Source: CAWBRT01 sp963814745
Lineage (GTDB): Bacteria > Acidobacteriota > Terriglobia > Terriglobales > Acidobacteriaceae
Assembly (NCBI GenBank): GCA_963814745.1
Contig: CAWFEA010000006.1
Coordinates: forward strand, 1-64,000
Length of the DNA stretch: 64,000 bases
Direction of reading: 5' to 3'
The position numbers were made by a program, and so were the translations under genes. The notes beneath the pieces were generated by a model. The model was not told the DNA's origin, did no database searches, and saw only the letters and a list, made by a program, of their open reading frames with translations. Below are positions 33,664 to 43,029 of the stretch, piece by piece (the first letter of the stretch is position 1; every line of letters starts with the position of its first letter).

Positions 33664-34005
33664 CTGGGACTAGCTGTTTTCGGTTACTCTGCTCGTTCCA
33701 CCTCAGCTTGGCAAATTACTTAGGTAACTACCCGCGCTACTGCCTGCAACCCACCTCTTATACTGGTGAGGTGCATCCCGGTATTCAGGGCTGCCGACAG
33801 GCGTGCTTCACCTGGCGGATGATGAGGATATGGTCCATGTAAGCCTGCGAATCCCTATGGCTGATGACCGTCGCTGCCCCGGAAGGCAGCGCTGGTGGTA
33901 GGTGACTTTCCTCCAGGAGGTTTCAAGCATCCAAGTACTTGGAGACGCCACCGGTTATACTGTCGCGGTGGCCGCAGGCACCGAGGAGGTGGATGAGGAA
34001 CTCAC
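33664..34005 (+). other. Gene-free leader ahead of phenylalanine hydroxylase, with hairpins
   Basis: No gene is supported in these 342 bases. Several hairpins are visible: CACCTC/GAGGTG around 33752-33774, GCTGCC-CCGGAA-GGCAGC near 33872-33891, CCTCC-AGGAGG near 33913-33924 and the palindrome CCAAGTACTTGG near 33931-33944. Together they may form a structured 5' leader. I could not match them to a known riboswitch or structured RNA. Confidence 0.3.
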
Positions 34006-34755
34006 ATGCCGGACAACGTGGTATTGCCTGAAGCTGCCGAACCGTACGTCGTAACCCAAAGCTACGAGCAATATACTGAGGTCGAGCACAGTACCTGGAA
34101 GTATCTTTACGAGCTTCGGATGCGGCAGCTCCGCGAACTCGCCTGCGCCGAGTATCTCCAAGGTCTTACGGTGCTTGGCATTACCGGCGGTCGCATGCCG
34201 CGCATCGAGCAGTTGAACGCGCGCTTAAAGACGCGAACCGAATGGAGGCTGTTGCCGGTAAGCGGATTTCTTCCCGGGCGCACGTTTTTTGATCTGCTGG
34301 CGGCGCGGATTTTTCCCACCACGACCTATATACGCAAGCCCGATTCACTCGACTACACTCCCGCGCCCGACATCTTCCACGACGTCTTTGGACACGTTCC
34401 CATGCACGCTCATAAGGTCTTTGCCGACTATCTTCAAAGCTTCGCGCAGATTGCCTGCAAAATCGATAAAGACGCGGATCAGGAGAGGCTCGGGCGCCTG
34501 TTTTGGTACACGGTTGAGTTCGGTCTTATTCGACAGGTTGAAGGGATTAAGCTTTACGGCAGCGGCGTGATTTCCTCGCAGAAAGAAAGCGCGAATATCG
34601 TTGCCGGCGGCTGTAAAATTCTGGACTTCGATCTCGAAGAGGTTCTCGAAACCCCGGTGAAAGTGGACGAGCTGCAACCCGTCTTGTTTGCCATCGATTC
34701 GTTCCAGCAGATTTACCAAGCCACGCACCAGGCCAAGCGCCTGTTCGCGGTCTAA
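34006..34755 (+). CDS. phhA: Phenylalanine 4-monooxygenase (bacterial type)
   Basis: A 249-residue single-domain aromatic amino acid hydroxylase. Non-haem iron ligands are H125 and H130 (FHDVFGH) and E171 (YTVEFGL). Blocks around GRTFFDLLAARIFP and LDYTPAPDIFHD match the family, as does YGSGVISS. It converts phenylalanine to tyrosine using tetrahydropterin and oxygen. The ATG follows GAGGAA. No pterin carbinolamine dehydratase gene lies next to it. Confidence 0.93.
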   Translation: MPDNVVLPEAAEPYVVTQSYEQYTEVEHSTWKYLYELRMRQLRELACAEYLQGLTVLGITGGRMPRIEQLNARLKTRTEWRLLPVSGFLPGRTFFDLLAARIFPTTTYIRKPDSLDYTPAPDIFHDVFGHVPMHAHKVFADYLQSFAQIACKIDKDADQERLGRLFWYTVEFGLIRQVEGIKLYGSGVISSQKESANIVAGGCKILDFDLEEVLETPVKVDELQPVLFAIDSFQQIYQATHQAKRLFAV

Positions 34756-34852
34756 GAGTGGCGGGGACAGCCGGTTCCGGGTTTTCCATAAGCAAGACGG
34801 CGCCGGGGATTTCACCATCCGAATGCGACTTCATCTTGCCGGAAATCGAATC

Positions 34853-35860
34853 TTACCGGGCCGAAGCCTTGACTGACAGGAACCCGCTTACGTTCTCCCA
34901 GAGCAGCTTGGGAAAGGTCTTGTCAAGATAAGATCGGATCGAGACGTAGCACTCGTCGCAGGTATTGTTCGCGGTGAACTCGGTGACCATGCGGGCGTGC
35001 TCTTCCAGCCGATAGCGTTCGAAGACCATCGAGCAAGGTTGCAGCCAGCCGTCGCTGGTCACCACCAGGAAACGATGGCCGGCCTTGCAGCCCGGCGCCC
35101 CGCCCTGCTCGAAAAACCGGCGGGTGGCAGCCAGCGTTGAAGGCGAGTTCACGATCCAATTGGTGGCGTCACGCCGCCGCTCCACTTTGTCCAACTCCTG
35201 CCCCAAGAGCGCCAGTTGGGCGGGCGTGGTGAGCGAATAGTCGCGGCAACCGGTACGACGCGCGGAGTAGGAGCTATAACAGAGATTCGTTCCCCACTCT
35301 CTGGCTTTGTCGGCCAGCCGGTTGATCTCCGCGAGATTGGCGCTGGTTAGGCAGGAATTCAAAACGATATCGTCGTGTCCCAGCGCGGCCAGGCGCGGCA
35401 CCAGCTTGGCAAGGTGCGCATACAACCCCGGATATTTGCGGAATTCGTCATGCCGCTCGTCGGGAAAATCCAAGCTGACGGAGAACTGGTCAATGCCCGC
35501 CTGATGCAGCTCCAGGTATTTCTCCTCGGTCATGTGGGACCAATTGGAAACCAGGATGGTGTATGGGATGCCCGAACCCTGCTTGATATTCCGTACGATG
35601 TCGACCACGTCGTTGCGCAACAACGGCTCTCCGCCGGAGATCTGGACAACGCACGGCCGCAGCGCTTCCATATAGCGGCGGTAGTCGGTTGGCTTCAGAT
35701 TGCGAGACTGGTTGCGGGCGCCCCCGTGGTCGCAATGCTTGCAATCGCAGCTACACGCATCCGTAACCTCGAACGAGAGGACGATGGGGCGACCGGCCGG
35801 CCAGTTTAGCGAGCCCCGGCCGATAATACGGAGCGAATCAAGCAACGGCACTTTGCGCAT
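34853..35860 (-). CDS. Radical SAM protein with SPASM-like C-terminus
   Basis: A 335-residue protein with the radical SAM cluster CxxxCxxC at C36, C40 and C43, the SAM-binding GGEPLL motif, and an SVSLDFPDERHDEFR segment typical of PqqE/AlbA-like enzymes. The C-terminus has further cysteines (GCKAG, QPCSM, CDECY) consistent with an auxiliary iron-sulfur site. SPASM enzymes modify peptides or proteins, but no precursor peptide gene is visible here. The substrate is unknown. Confidence 0.85.
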   Translation of the reverse strand: MRKVPLLDSLRIIGRGSLNWPAGRPIVLSFEVTDACSCDCKHCDHGGARNQSRNLKPTDYRRYMEALRPCVVQISGGEPLLRNDVVDIVRNIKQGSGIPYTILVSNWSHMTEEKYLELHQAGIDQFSVSLDFPDERHDEFRKYPGLYAHLAKLVPRLAALGHDDIVLNSCLTSANLAEINRLADKAREWGTNLCYSSYSARRTGCRDYSLTTPAQLALLGQELDKVERRRDATNWIVNSPSTLAATRRFFEQGGAPGCKAGHRFLVVTSDGWLQPCSMVFERYRLEEHARMVTEFTANNTCDECYVSIRSYLDKTFPKLLWENVSGFLSVKASAR

Positions 35861-36138
35861 AGGCGAATTCGACCAGCTTACTTAAGCAAGGATGTCTTTT
35901 CGAGTCTTCGTGAACTGCTTGCATTATACCGTGCACGGGCGAATTTTCAACGTCGAAGCCGTATTCGCGGATGGATACAGGACGCCGCGGCGCAGGCTGT
36001 AGGCCGTTAAATCTGCGATTCCCGCTGGCTTGAAAGTGTGGTAAATTCCAGGAAATCCAGAGCGGCCACATGTGTCATTCGAACCTTGCTCCAAGCGTGA
36101 GCGGATTCCCGGTGACTCTCCGATCCTCTGACTCTGCT

Positions 36139-37320
36139 CTAGCGGCGGAGATCGAATTTGCGATTGAAGACATGGCGCGCGAGCATGTTCAATTGCGATT
36201 CGGTGGTTCCGCCTCCGATCTTGAACATGCGGACGTCGCGGTACATGCGCTCCAGCGGCAGATCTTCGGCGTAACCGGCGGCGCCGAACATCTGCAGGCT
36301 GTCGCTGACCACCTGAATGGCGATGTCGCCGGTGAACGCCTTTGCCATCGAAGCTTCGTTCATCAGCGGCATGCGCACATTGTTCGGCAGATGACGCGCA
36401 TTGCAGGCTGCCTGGCAGATCAGCAGATGCGCCGCGTTGAGCTTGATTTCGGCCTGGGCCATCTCCCATTGCAGCCCTTGAAACTCCGATAGAGTTTTGC
36501 CGAAGGCTTTACGCTTCTGCATGTACTGGACCGCCAGCTCGTGCGCTCCCATGGCGATTCCGAGAGCGACGGCGCTGGCGCCGACGCGCTGGCCGTTGTA
36601 GCCGAACATCAATTTCTTCATGCCCTCGTTGCCATCGCCCATCGCCACCACGTTTTCCCTGGGCACGGCGCAGTTTTCAAACAGGAGTTCAGTTTCCGGG
36701 ATTCCGCGCAGACCAAGAGCCTTTTCCGCTTTGCCAATCGTGAAACCCGGCGTTCCCAAGTCAACCAGAATGCCGCCGATGCCAAGTTCCCGGCCATTGT
36801 CGAAGAAGCGAACGAAAACCAAGTTTGTCTTGGAAATGCCTCCGCCGGTAATCCAGTGCTTCTTGCCGTTGATGACCCAGCAATCTGCTTGCTTGTCGGC
36901 CCTTGTCTCTAAATCGGTCAGAGCGGTTCCCGCCTCCGGTTCGGTCATGCCGATGGCGGGCTTGTCGGATTCCACCAGAATGCGGTGGGCTACGGTCTGG
37001 CATTGCTCCTCAGTGCCGTAGGCCATCACGCAGCCAAGCGCGCCCATGTTGGTTTCGACGATCAGCCGCGCTGTTACCCCGCAATACTTGGCCACCGTCT
37101 CGACGGCAAGGACCGCATCCAGCAGAGGCCGTTCCGGTCCCCCGAACTTCTTTGGGATCGTCATCCCAAGAATCCCCATCGACTTCAGCCGTTCAAGGTT
37201 TTCGTAGGGATATTCATGGTTCTGGTCCCAGCGCGAAGCTTTTGCGGCAAACTCACTGCTGCCGGCTTCGTCCAGCATCTTAACCAGTTGCGTCTGCTCT
37301 GATGAAAGCGTGAAGTCCAT
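36139..37320 (-). CDS. Acyl-CoA dehydrogenase
   Basis: A 393-residue flavoprotein with the full family layout: N-terminal helices (MDFTLSSEQTQLVKML), ITGG and MTEPEAGT FAD/substrate blocks, RVGASAVALGIA, YMQKRKAFGKTLSEFQ and QMFGAAGYAED. The C-terminal KIGGGTTESQ holds the usual catalytic Glu position. It performs alpha,beta-dehydrogenation of an acyl-CoA with electron transfer to ETF. ATG 37320 follows GGAGAA. It stands alone, without ETF or other beta-oxidation genes, so chain length is unknown. Confidence 0.92.
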   Translation of the reverse strand: MDFTLSSEQTQLVKMLDEAGSSEFAAKASRWDQNHEYPYENLERLKSMGILGMTIPKKFGGPERPLLDAVLAVETVAKYCGVTARLIVETNMGALGCVMAYGTEEQCQTVAHRILVESDKPAIGMTEPEAGTALTDLETRADKQADCWVINGKKHWITGGGISKTNLVFVRFFDNGRELGIGGILVDLGTPGFTIGKAEKALGLRGIPETELLFENCAVPRENVVAMGDGNEGMKKLMFGYNGQRVGASAVALGIAMGAHELAVQYMQKRKAFGKTLSEFQGLQWEMAQAEIKLNAAHLLICQAACNARHLPNNVRMPLMNEASMAKAFTGDIAIQVVSDSLQMFGAAGYAEDLPLERMYRDVRMFKIGGGTTESQLNMLARHVFNRKFDLRR

Positions 37321-37543
37321 GCTGTTCTCCGATTTCTGCCAGCTCACGGGATCGATAAAGATTTGCCGCTGTCCCGAGGAATATTAACTCACGGGCGGTA
37401 GCCGCCGAACTCGCTGCCAATATCCATGCAAGCTGATGACGAAGGTCATTTTAGCCTGTCAGCGAGGGCAAAGCATTCACGCGGGAGATGCTCCAGGTTC
37501 AGTCCGCCACAGCTCGGGATAAATAAGGTTGTTCCGGTCTTGC

Positions 37544-38005
37544 TCAGACCGTGTCGGCAGAGGCTCCGTGAACTGCCGACCGTATGGTGAGTACCGGGCA
37601 AGTCGCTGTCCGCACAACTTTCTCGGCAACCGAGCCGAATGCCAAGCGGCGCCATCCGGTATTTCCATGGGTTGCAATCACGATGATGTCAACCGCCTTC
37701 TGTTTAGCGATCTTCACAATCTCGGTTGCCGGGTCGCCGCGAGTTACCAGAGTCTGGACTTTCAGTCCCTTGGCGAGCAGTGGTTTAGCCAATTCCTCCA
37801 GCCGCTGTTGAGGTTGCAGGAGCCGCTCATAATCGCGCAACTGCATCAGCACGGTCGATTCCGCGTCGGCCAACAACACCGGCAACACGTGGAAGAGATA
37901 AATTTCGGCCTCGTTGTGAAGAGCGATTTCCGCCGCGTTCGAAAACGCCTGAACCGAGGCTTCGCTGAAGTCAGTGGGGCAAAGTATCTTTTTCGCCGGG
38001 AACAT
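37544..38005 (-). CDS. Universal stress protein (UspA family)
   Basis: A 153-residue single-domain Usp: N-terminal KKILCPTDFSEASVQAF and the ATP-binding GNTGWRRLAFGSVAEKV (G-2x-G-9x-G-S), then CPVLTIR. It should bind ATP and act in stress physiology. ATG 38005 follows GAGGTAAG; the frame's longer start has no family similarity. It stands between the acyl-CoA dehydrogenase and glycolate oxidase genes. Confidence 0.9.
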   Translation of the reverse strand: MFPAKKILCPTDFSEASVQAFSNAAEIALHNEAEIYLFHVLPVLLADAESTVLMQLRDYERLLQPQQRLEELAKPLLAKGLKVQTLVTRGDPATEIVKIAKQKAVDIIVIATHGNTGWRRLAFGSVAEKVVRTATCPVLTIRSAVHGASADTV

Positions 38006-38297
38006 GTGCTTACCTCGTGGCGAATCACGCATCAGGACGGGAATCCGCCAGCAATCCTCGGAAGCTCGAGCAGCCAAGTTACTGGAAAATTTACTCCGCA
38101 CGGCCTATCTCGAACAAGGGAATTCCTCACTTCCCGGCCCGCGGCGGAAACTTTGCGGGCCTCGCCTGAGCGGATGATTTGGAGAAGCCCAAGGAAACAC
38201 GTTTGGCCTGGAGCTTGAAGGGATGAGGCAACCGCGGTTCGAGCCGGCCTAAAGCGGTACGTGAAAAATTATCGCACCCGCTGCGCCCGGGGTTCAG

Positions 38298-39635
38298 TTA
38301 ATTTCCCGCGTTCTTGCCGGCCGAGATCGAAGTGTCCAGTAATTGCACGTAATGCAATACCGGGAGCGGATGTCCGTTGCCATTCAAAAGGGAGTTGAGT
38401 TGCAACTGGCATCCGGGGTTCCCGGTGGCGACGATCTGCGCTCGGGTAGCGATGATTTTCTCGACCTTGCGTTGTCCCAATTGCCGCGCGCTTTCCGGCT
38501 GAACCAGATTGTAGATTCCGGCCGAGCCGCAGCACAGCGCCGCCTCAGGCAGTTCGAGCAGTTCCAGTCCGGGAATACTCTTCAGCGCGGCGCGAGGTTG
38601 ATCATGCAGTCCCTGTGCGTGCTGCAAATGACAAGGATCGTGGAAAGCGACTTGCAGCGTCATAGGGTGCCGCGGAGCCACCGGGCCCATTTCCACCAAC
38701 AGTTCCGAAACATCTTTACACTTGGCGGAGAACGCACGCGCGCGCTCGCGATAAGCGGGATCGTCTCGCAGCAAATAGCCGTATTCCTTTACCGTGGCGC
38801 CGCAACCGGCCGCGCTCAGCACGACGGCATCGACCTGTAACGGCTCGATCAAGTCGATCAGTTTGCGCGCCATCTCCAGGGCCTCACTTTCCCGCCCGAG
38901 GTCCATCAGCAGAGCGCCACAACAACCCTGATCCGGTGGTATCAGCACCTCGCAACCTTCGGCGGCCAACACCCGTGCCGCTGCCGCGTTTACGTCAGCC
39001 ATGAACACGCTCTGCACGCATCCGGTCAGCAAGACGACAGTGCGGCGCTTTTCGCCTCGCGCAGCGATGCGCTCCGGCAGGGTCGTCGCCGCGCCCTCAC
39101 GGGACAAATCCGGCAGCAACTCCTCCATTGCCCTCAGGTCGGCCGGCAGCAAGGAGAGTATGCCAAGGGCGCGAGCCAGGCGCTGCAACCCGAGCCGCTG
39201 ATAGATACGAAGTAAAGGCACAATTTTGCGCAAGCGGTCGGGACGAGCGAACAGCGCCGCGATCACGCTTCGCATCATTCGTTCGTGCAGCGGGCGCCGA
39301 TGGTGCCGTTCCACCTGTCCGCGCATGGCTTCGATCAGCTTGCCGTACTTGACTCCCGAGGGACAGGCGGTGACACACGTCTGGCACCCGAGGCAGTGGT
39401 CAAAATGGGAGATGTATTGGGGGGTTAACTCCGCCTCTCCCTGGGCTGCCATATTCATCAGGTAAATGCGGCCGCGCGGAGAATCCACCTCCTTACCCCA
39501 GAGCATGTACGTGGGGCAGGTTTGCAGGCAGAACCCGCAATGCACGCAGACACTCAACAGGTCCGCGGCAGGAGGATGTTGCGGATCGAACCGGCTCTTT
39601 TCATTTATGGGCGATGCCACGGGCTGCTCGATCAT
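38298..39635 (-). CDS. glcF: Glycolate oxidase iron-sulfur subunit GlcF
   Basis: A 445-residue subunit with two [4Fe-4S] motifs (CVHCGFCLQTCPTY and CLGCQTCVTACPSG) and two CCG domains (GCVQ...GCCGALL, and HDPCHLQHAQG...LCCGSAG). It takes electrons from the flavin subunits to the membrane quinone pool. Its ATG overlaps the glcE stop by 4 bases. With glcD and glcE it forms a glycolate (or related 2-hydroxyacid) dehydrogenase. Confidence 0.94.
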   Translation of the reverse strand: MIEQPVASPINEKSRFDPQHPPAADLLSVCVHCGFCLQTCPTYMLWGKEVDSPRGRIYLMNMAAQGEAELTPQYISHFDHCLGCQTCVTACPSGVKYGKLIEAMRGQVERHHRRPLHERMMRSVIAALFARPDRLRKIVPLLRIYQRLGLQRLARALGILSLLPADLRAMEELLPDLSREGAATTLPERIAARGEKRRTVVLLTGCVQSVFMADVNAAAARVLAAEGCEVLIPPDQGCCGALLMDLGRESEALEMARKLIDLIEPLQVDAVVLSAAGCGATVKEYGYLLRDDPAYRERARAFSAKCKDVSELLVEMGPVAPRHPMTLQVAFHDPCHLQHAQGLHDQPRAALKSIPGLELLELPEAALCCGSAGIYNLVQPESARQLGQRKVEKIIATRAQIVATGNPGCQLQLNSLLNGNGHPLPVLHYVQLLDTSISAGKNAGN

Positions 39636-40909
39636 ATGCCCCCCACGAAGCGGCCCGGATTCAGAATTCGCGCCGGGTCGAATTTCTCTTTGATCTGACG
39701 CATCAGGGGGAGCGCTTCATTCGTCGCACCCCAGACGTCCAACTCGTCCTTCAGCGCCGCCGGACACTGCTGCACGATCAACGTCCCTTGCAAATCTTCC
39801 ACTTCCTTGCGCAATGCTTTCACCGTGGCGACGCAGGCCTGTAAGCTGGCGGCATCCAGGCGCACATCAGCTAATCCGGTTGCTTGCGCCACCAGCGTCC
39901 CCGCAACTCCAGCCGACTCCGCCTGGCGGAAGACTGCGTCCGCGAGCGATGCCACCTGAGCAGGCAATACACTGCACTTACAGATCACCGAATTGGCAGC
40001 GTCGGCGAACAGCTTCGGCCGGGCCAGCCAGATTTCCGGCGTGGATTCGCTAAACCGGTGTGCGCCGGTAACCCGGCCCAGCTTGACAAATTGGTCCTCG
40101 AGCGATTCGGCAATGCCCTCGAAACGCACATCGAGAGTGACCTCGTCTGCTCGCTGGGCGCGAAGCTGCAACCCGGTGTAAACAAGATGCGAATCCAAAA
40201 TCGCAAGCGCCACTTTCATCGCCTCCGACGCTGACGCCAGCGACGCGCTGTAGCTGGCAATCGCGAACGGAACCGGATGCAGGCGGAAAACGGCCCGCGT
40301 GATTACCCCGAGCGTCCCCATCGAACCGATAGCAAGTTTGGTGAGGTCATAACCGGCGACATTTTTTACCACCTTGCCCCCGGCCTTCACTAGGCTGCCG
40401 TCCGGCAGTGCCAGCTCGAGGCCCAGAACCAGGTCGCGAATGCCCCCGTAGCGAATGCGAAGGGTTCCGGTGTCAGCCGTCGCCAACACTCCACCCACAG
40501 TCGCCTTAGCCGGTTGCAGCGGGTCGGCGGCCAGCCTCTGGCCATGCCGCCGGAGCACGCTCTCTAAATCCGCGATCGTGCATCCGGCCTCAACCGTGGT
40601 AGTCATGTCGTCCCAGGCGTGCTCGACCACGGAGTTGAGCCGTGCGGTGGAAACCACAAAATCCGCTTTTTGCGGCGGGTTTCCCAACCCCAGCTTGGTG
40701 CCGCCACCGCGCGTGATCACCGCCAAGCCGGTGGAACTGCAGTAACCGAGAACCTTAGCCAGTTGCTGCGCATTTGCCGGCGCGATCACACCGAAGGGTT
40801 GTTTCCCATCCACTCTGTCATCACCACAGCAGGGCTGGATGTGCTCGTGGCCGACAATTGCGGTCAAATCCGTCCACGTACTCTCAAGCTGTGCTCGAGC
40901 TTCGCTCAT
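39632..40909 (-). CDS. glcE: Glycolate oxidase FAD-binding subunit GlcE
   Basis: A 425-residue FAD_binding_4 protein (VITRGGGTKLGLGNP, GGVLATADTGTLRIRYG, GGKVVKNVAGYDLTKL, GSMGTLGVITRAVFRLHPV). This shortened relative of GlcD is a partner flavin subunit. It is longer than the E. coli protein (about 350). The gene lies between the unidentified frame at 40884-41288 and glcF, and its 5' end overlaps that frame by 26 bases. Confidence 0.92.
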   Translation of the reverse strand: MSEARAQLESTWTDLTAIVGHEHIQPCCGDDRVDGKQPFGVIAPANAQQLAKVLGYCSSTGLAVITRGGGTKLGLGNPPQKADFVVSTARLNSVVEHAWDDMTTTVEAGCTIADLESVLRRHGQRLAADPLQPAKATVGGVLATADTGTLRIRYGGIRDLVLGLELALPDGSLVKAGGKVVKNVAGYDLTKLAIGSMGTLGVITRAVFRLHPVPFAIASYSASLASASEAMKVALAILDSHLVYTGLQLRAQRADEVTLDVRFEGIAESLEDQFVKLGRVTGAHRFSESTPEIWLARPKLFADAANSVICKCSVLPAQVASLADAVFRQAESAGVAGTLVAQATGLADVRLDAASLQACVATVKALRKEVEDLQGTLIVQQCPAALKDELDVWGATNEALPLMRQIKEKFDPARILNPGRFVGGI

Positions 40910-41288
40910 AATCTGCTTCCGTTTGGCGCTCGTACCGCCATCTTCTTCCGGCTATTGATGAATTTCGAAGGCAATCAACCTCATTCTCTGTTGGCGCTTT
41001 TTCCTTTGGCCCTAGTTTCACATTGAGCTTGTAATACGCGCCCTCTTCATCGAAAGAAAAAGCGCCCCCTTCACTCTTAACCCTTAGATACTCATCCCCG
41101 ATCTCATCCAACTTCGGACAAAAGCCTCGGGCGTGCTTCTGCCCCTCCGGACCCGTATACCCGATATGCGCGCGTGCCCATGACCTCTTGTGCAGGTTTA
41201 TGGTGAATTCAGCGGGCGAGTGCCTTGGGTTTACCTGAAGTCCCCTAATCTGCTCCAATTCCTGCCGAGTTACGTTGATGGTTCTCAA
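40884..41288 (-). CDS. Unidentified small ORF between glcD and glcE
   Basis: Between the glcD stop and the glcE start the frame is open for about 134 residues with a possible TTG start at 41286-41288. The translation has ordinary protein character (HSPAEFTINLHKRSWARAHI, FSFDEEGAYYKLNVKLG) and is unlike GlcD or GlcE. No good ribosome binding site is seen. In usual glc operons glcD and glcE are adjacent, so this is an insertion or a lineage-specific gene. Function unknown. Confidence 0.35.
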   Translation of the reverse strand: MRTINVTRQELEQIRGLQVNPRHSPAEFTINLHKRSWARAHIGYTGPEGQKHARGFCPKLDEIGDEYLRVKSEGGAFSFDEEGAYYKLNVKLGPKEKAPTENEVDCLRNSSIAGRRWRYERQTEADYERSSSTA

Positions 41289-41298
41289 GCGGCAACCC

Positions 41299-42723
41299 CT
41301 AATCGCCTTGCGCAAGGGCTGCCTTCGAGACCCATTGGCTCTCGCCGTCCGCAGCGGGGAACACCTTGGTCGGATTACAAAGATCATACGGATCGAAAGC
41401 CGAGCGCAGGCGCTGCATCGCATTGAGGTCGGCTGCGGAAAACATGACTGGCATGAAGGTTTTCTTTTCCTCTCCGATACCGTGTTCCCCTGTAATCGAT
41501 CCTCCGGCATCCACGCACAACCGCAGGATGTTTTCGGCCAAGGCCATTGCTCGTTGCTCCTGGCCGGCAATCCGCTGATCGTACAGCACCAACGGATGAA
41601 GATTGCCATCGCCGGCGTGAAACACGTTGGCAACGCGCAGCCCAGCTTCGGTTTTAAGGCGGTCGACTTCCTCCAACACCCGCGGCAAAGCCGTACGCGG
41701 GATCACGCCGTCCTGCACCAGGTAATTCGGCGAGATACGCCCCACGGCGGCAAACGCCGCCTTGCGTCCCTTCCAGACGGACATCCGTTCCGCCTCGGTC
41801 TTCGCCAGACGAATTTCCCCGGCCCCACACTGTTTGCAGATTGGCTCCAGCTTCGCCATCAACAGGTCGACCTCGCAGGCGGGACCGTCGAGTTCCACCA
41901 GCAGCAGGGCTTGGCAATCCGGATAGTTGGCGTGAACGGCCGCCTCGCTGGCTTCAATCGCCAGCCGGTCCATAATCTCGATGGCCGCGGGAAACATGCC
42001 GGAAGCGACAATGCTGCTGACCACATCGCCCGCCTGCCGGGTGGAGTTGAAGGCCGCCAACATTGTCTGCGTGGTTTCCGGCTTCTTGATCACCCGCAGC
42101 GTAATCTGGGTGACAATCCCGAACGTCCCCTCGGAGCCCACAAAAGCGCCCACCAGATCGTAGCCGGGCTGGTCGAAATTCTTGCCGCCCAGCCGCACCA
42201 GGGAGCCGTCCGAGAGCACCACCTCCAGCGCCAGAATGTAAGTCGTCGTGACCCCATACTTGAAGCAGTGTGCGCCGCCGGAATTCTCCGCTACGTTGCC
42301 CGCCACCGTGCAAACCGATTGCGATGAGGGATCCGGCGCGTAGAAATAACCCATGGCGGTGACCGCCGCGGTGACCGCTGAGTTCGTCACTCCCGGCTCG
42401 ACCACTACCCGCGCGTTCGGGATGTCCACTTCGAGAATGCGGTTCATGCGGGCGACGCTGATTACTACCCCGCCCTTCACCGGCAGCGCGCCGCCGCTAA
42501 GCCCGGTGCCGGCGCCGCGCGCCACGAACGGGATTCGTTCCCGGTGGCACACCTTCACGATTCGTTGCGTTTCCTGGGCCGAGGCTGGAAGCAGAACCAG
42601 GTCGGGAACCACGCGAAACAGAGTCAGACCGTCGCATTCATAGGTTCGAAGTTGCTCGGCTCCCGTGATCAGGCCGGCATCTCCGACAATGGAACGAAAT
42701 TCACTCACCAGCCGAGCGTCCAT
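41299..42723 (-). CDS. glcD: Glycolate oxidase subunit GlcD
   Basis: A 474-residue FAD-linked oxidase with FAD_binding_4 (PFVARGAGTGLSGGALP, NVAENSGGAHCFKYGVT) and the C-terminal FAD-oxidase_C domain (NVFHAGDGNLHPLV, SITGEHGIGEEKK, AFDPYDLCNPTKVFP). It oxidises glycolate (or D-lactate) to the oxo acid. ATG 42723 gives the usual N-terminus. It is first in the glcD-glcE-glcF order. Glycolate could come from the sugar pathways nearby, but that is inference. Confidence 0.93.
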   Translation of the reverse strand: MDARLVSEFRSIVGDAGLITGAEQLRTYECDGLTLFRVVPDLVLLPASAQETQRIVKVCHRERIPFVARGAGTGLSGGALPVKGGVVISVARMNRILEVDIPNARVVVEPGVTNSAVTAAVTAMGYFYAPDPSSQSVCTVAGNVAENSGGAHCFKYGVTTTYILALEVVLSDGSLVRLGGKNFDQPGYDLVGAFVGSEGTFGIVTQITLRVIKKPETTQTMLAAFNSTRQAGDVVSSIVASGMFPAAIEIMDRLAIEASEAAVHANYPDCQALLLVELDGPACEVDLLMAKLEPICKQCGAGEIRLAKTEAERMSVWKGRKAAFAAVGRISPNYLVQDGVIPRTALPRVLEEVDRLKTEAGLRVANVFHAGDGNLHPLVLYDQRIAGQEQRAMALAENILRLCVDAGGSITGEHGIGEEKKTFMPVMFSAADLNAMQRLRSAFDPYDLCNPTKVFPAADGESQWVSKAALAQGD

Positions 42724-43029
42724 TTCGCACCTCGAAATCTTGAGCACTATTAAGTCAACAGCGAGACCGGAACCTGACAGATAAAACCAGACACCCACAT
42801 TTTGTTATCTGAGCGCAGTAGTGTTGACAAACGCCGAACATTTTACAGTGACGCTTGTCTCACTACCGTGTGACAAGCGCCGGGAGCAGCAGCTCCCGGA
42901 TCACTGCCGTATGGCAGAATCCTTGCTTCTCCGCGAAACTGCCTGACGGCGGTTTAATGCGTGCCAAATTAGCCAGGGATGCGTAAAATGCGCACTGAGA
43001 GCAGTCTTTAGCGCCGGCGAGAGGGAGAG
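42724..43029. other. Intergenic region between divergent glcD and rpiB genes
   Basis: No gene is supported in these 306 bases. It holds four consecutive hairpins (given separately) and the divergent promoters of glcD and rpiB must lie here. TTGACA at 42824-42829 is a possible -35 for rpiB but has no well-spaced -10. Confidence 0.35.
42852..42955 (+). promoter_or_regulatory. Run of four consecutive hairpins upstream of rpiB
   Basis: Four stems follow each other: CGCTTGTC/GACAAGCG (42852-42879), CCGGGAGC-AGCA-GCTCCCGG (42880-42899), CTGCC-GTAT-GGCAG (42904-42917) and AAACTGCC-TGAC-GGCGGTTT (42936-42955, one G-U pair). None has a clear T-run. The array could be a structured 5' leader of rpiB, a set of regulator sites or a repeat element. 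Confidence 0.45.

Noticed and set aside
33872..33891. Second SRP-like motif (CCCCGGAAGGC) upstream of phhA
   Set aside because: It is a plain GCTGCC/GGCAGC hairpin with a CCGGAA loop; the GGAAGCAG internal-loop signature of SRP RNA is absent.
41275..42327. A 350-codon plus-strand frame opposite glcD
   Set aside because: It is the reverse-strand shadow of glcD codons; glcD is recognisable over its whole length.
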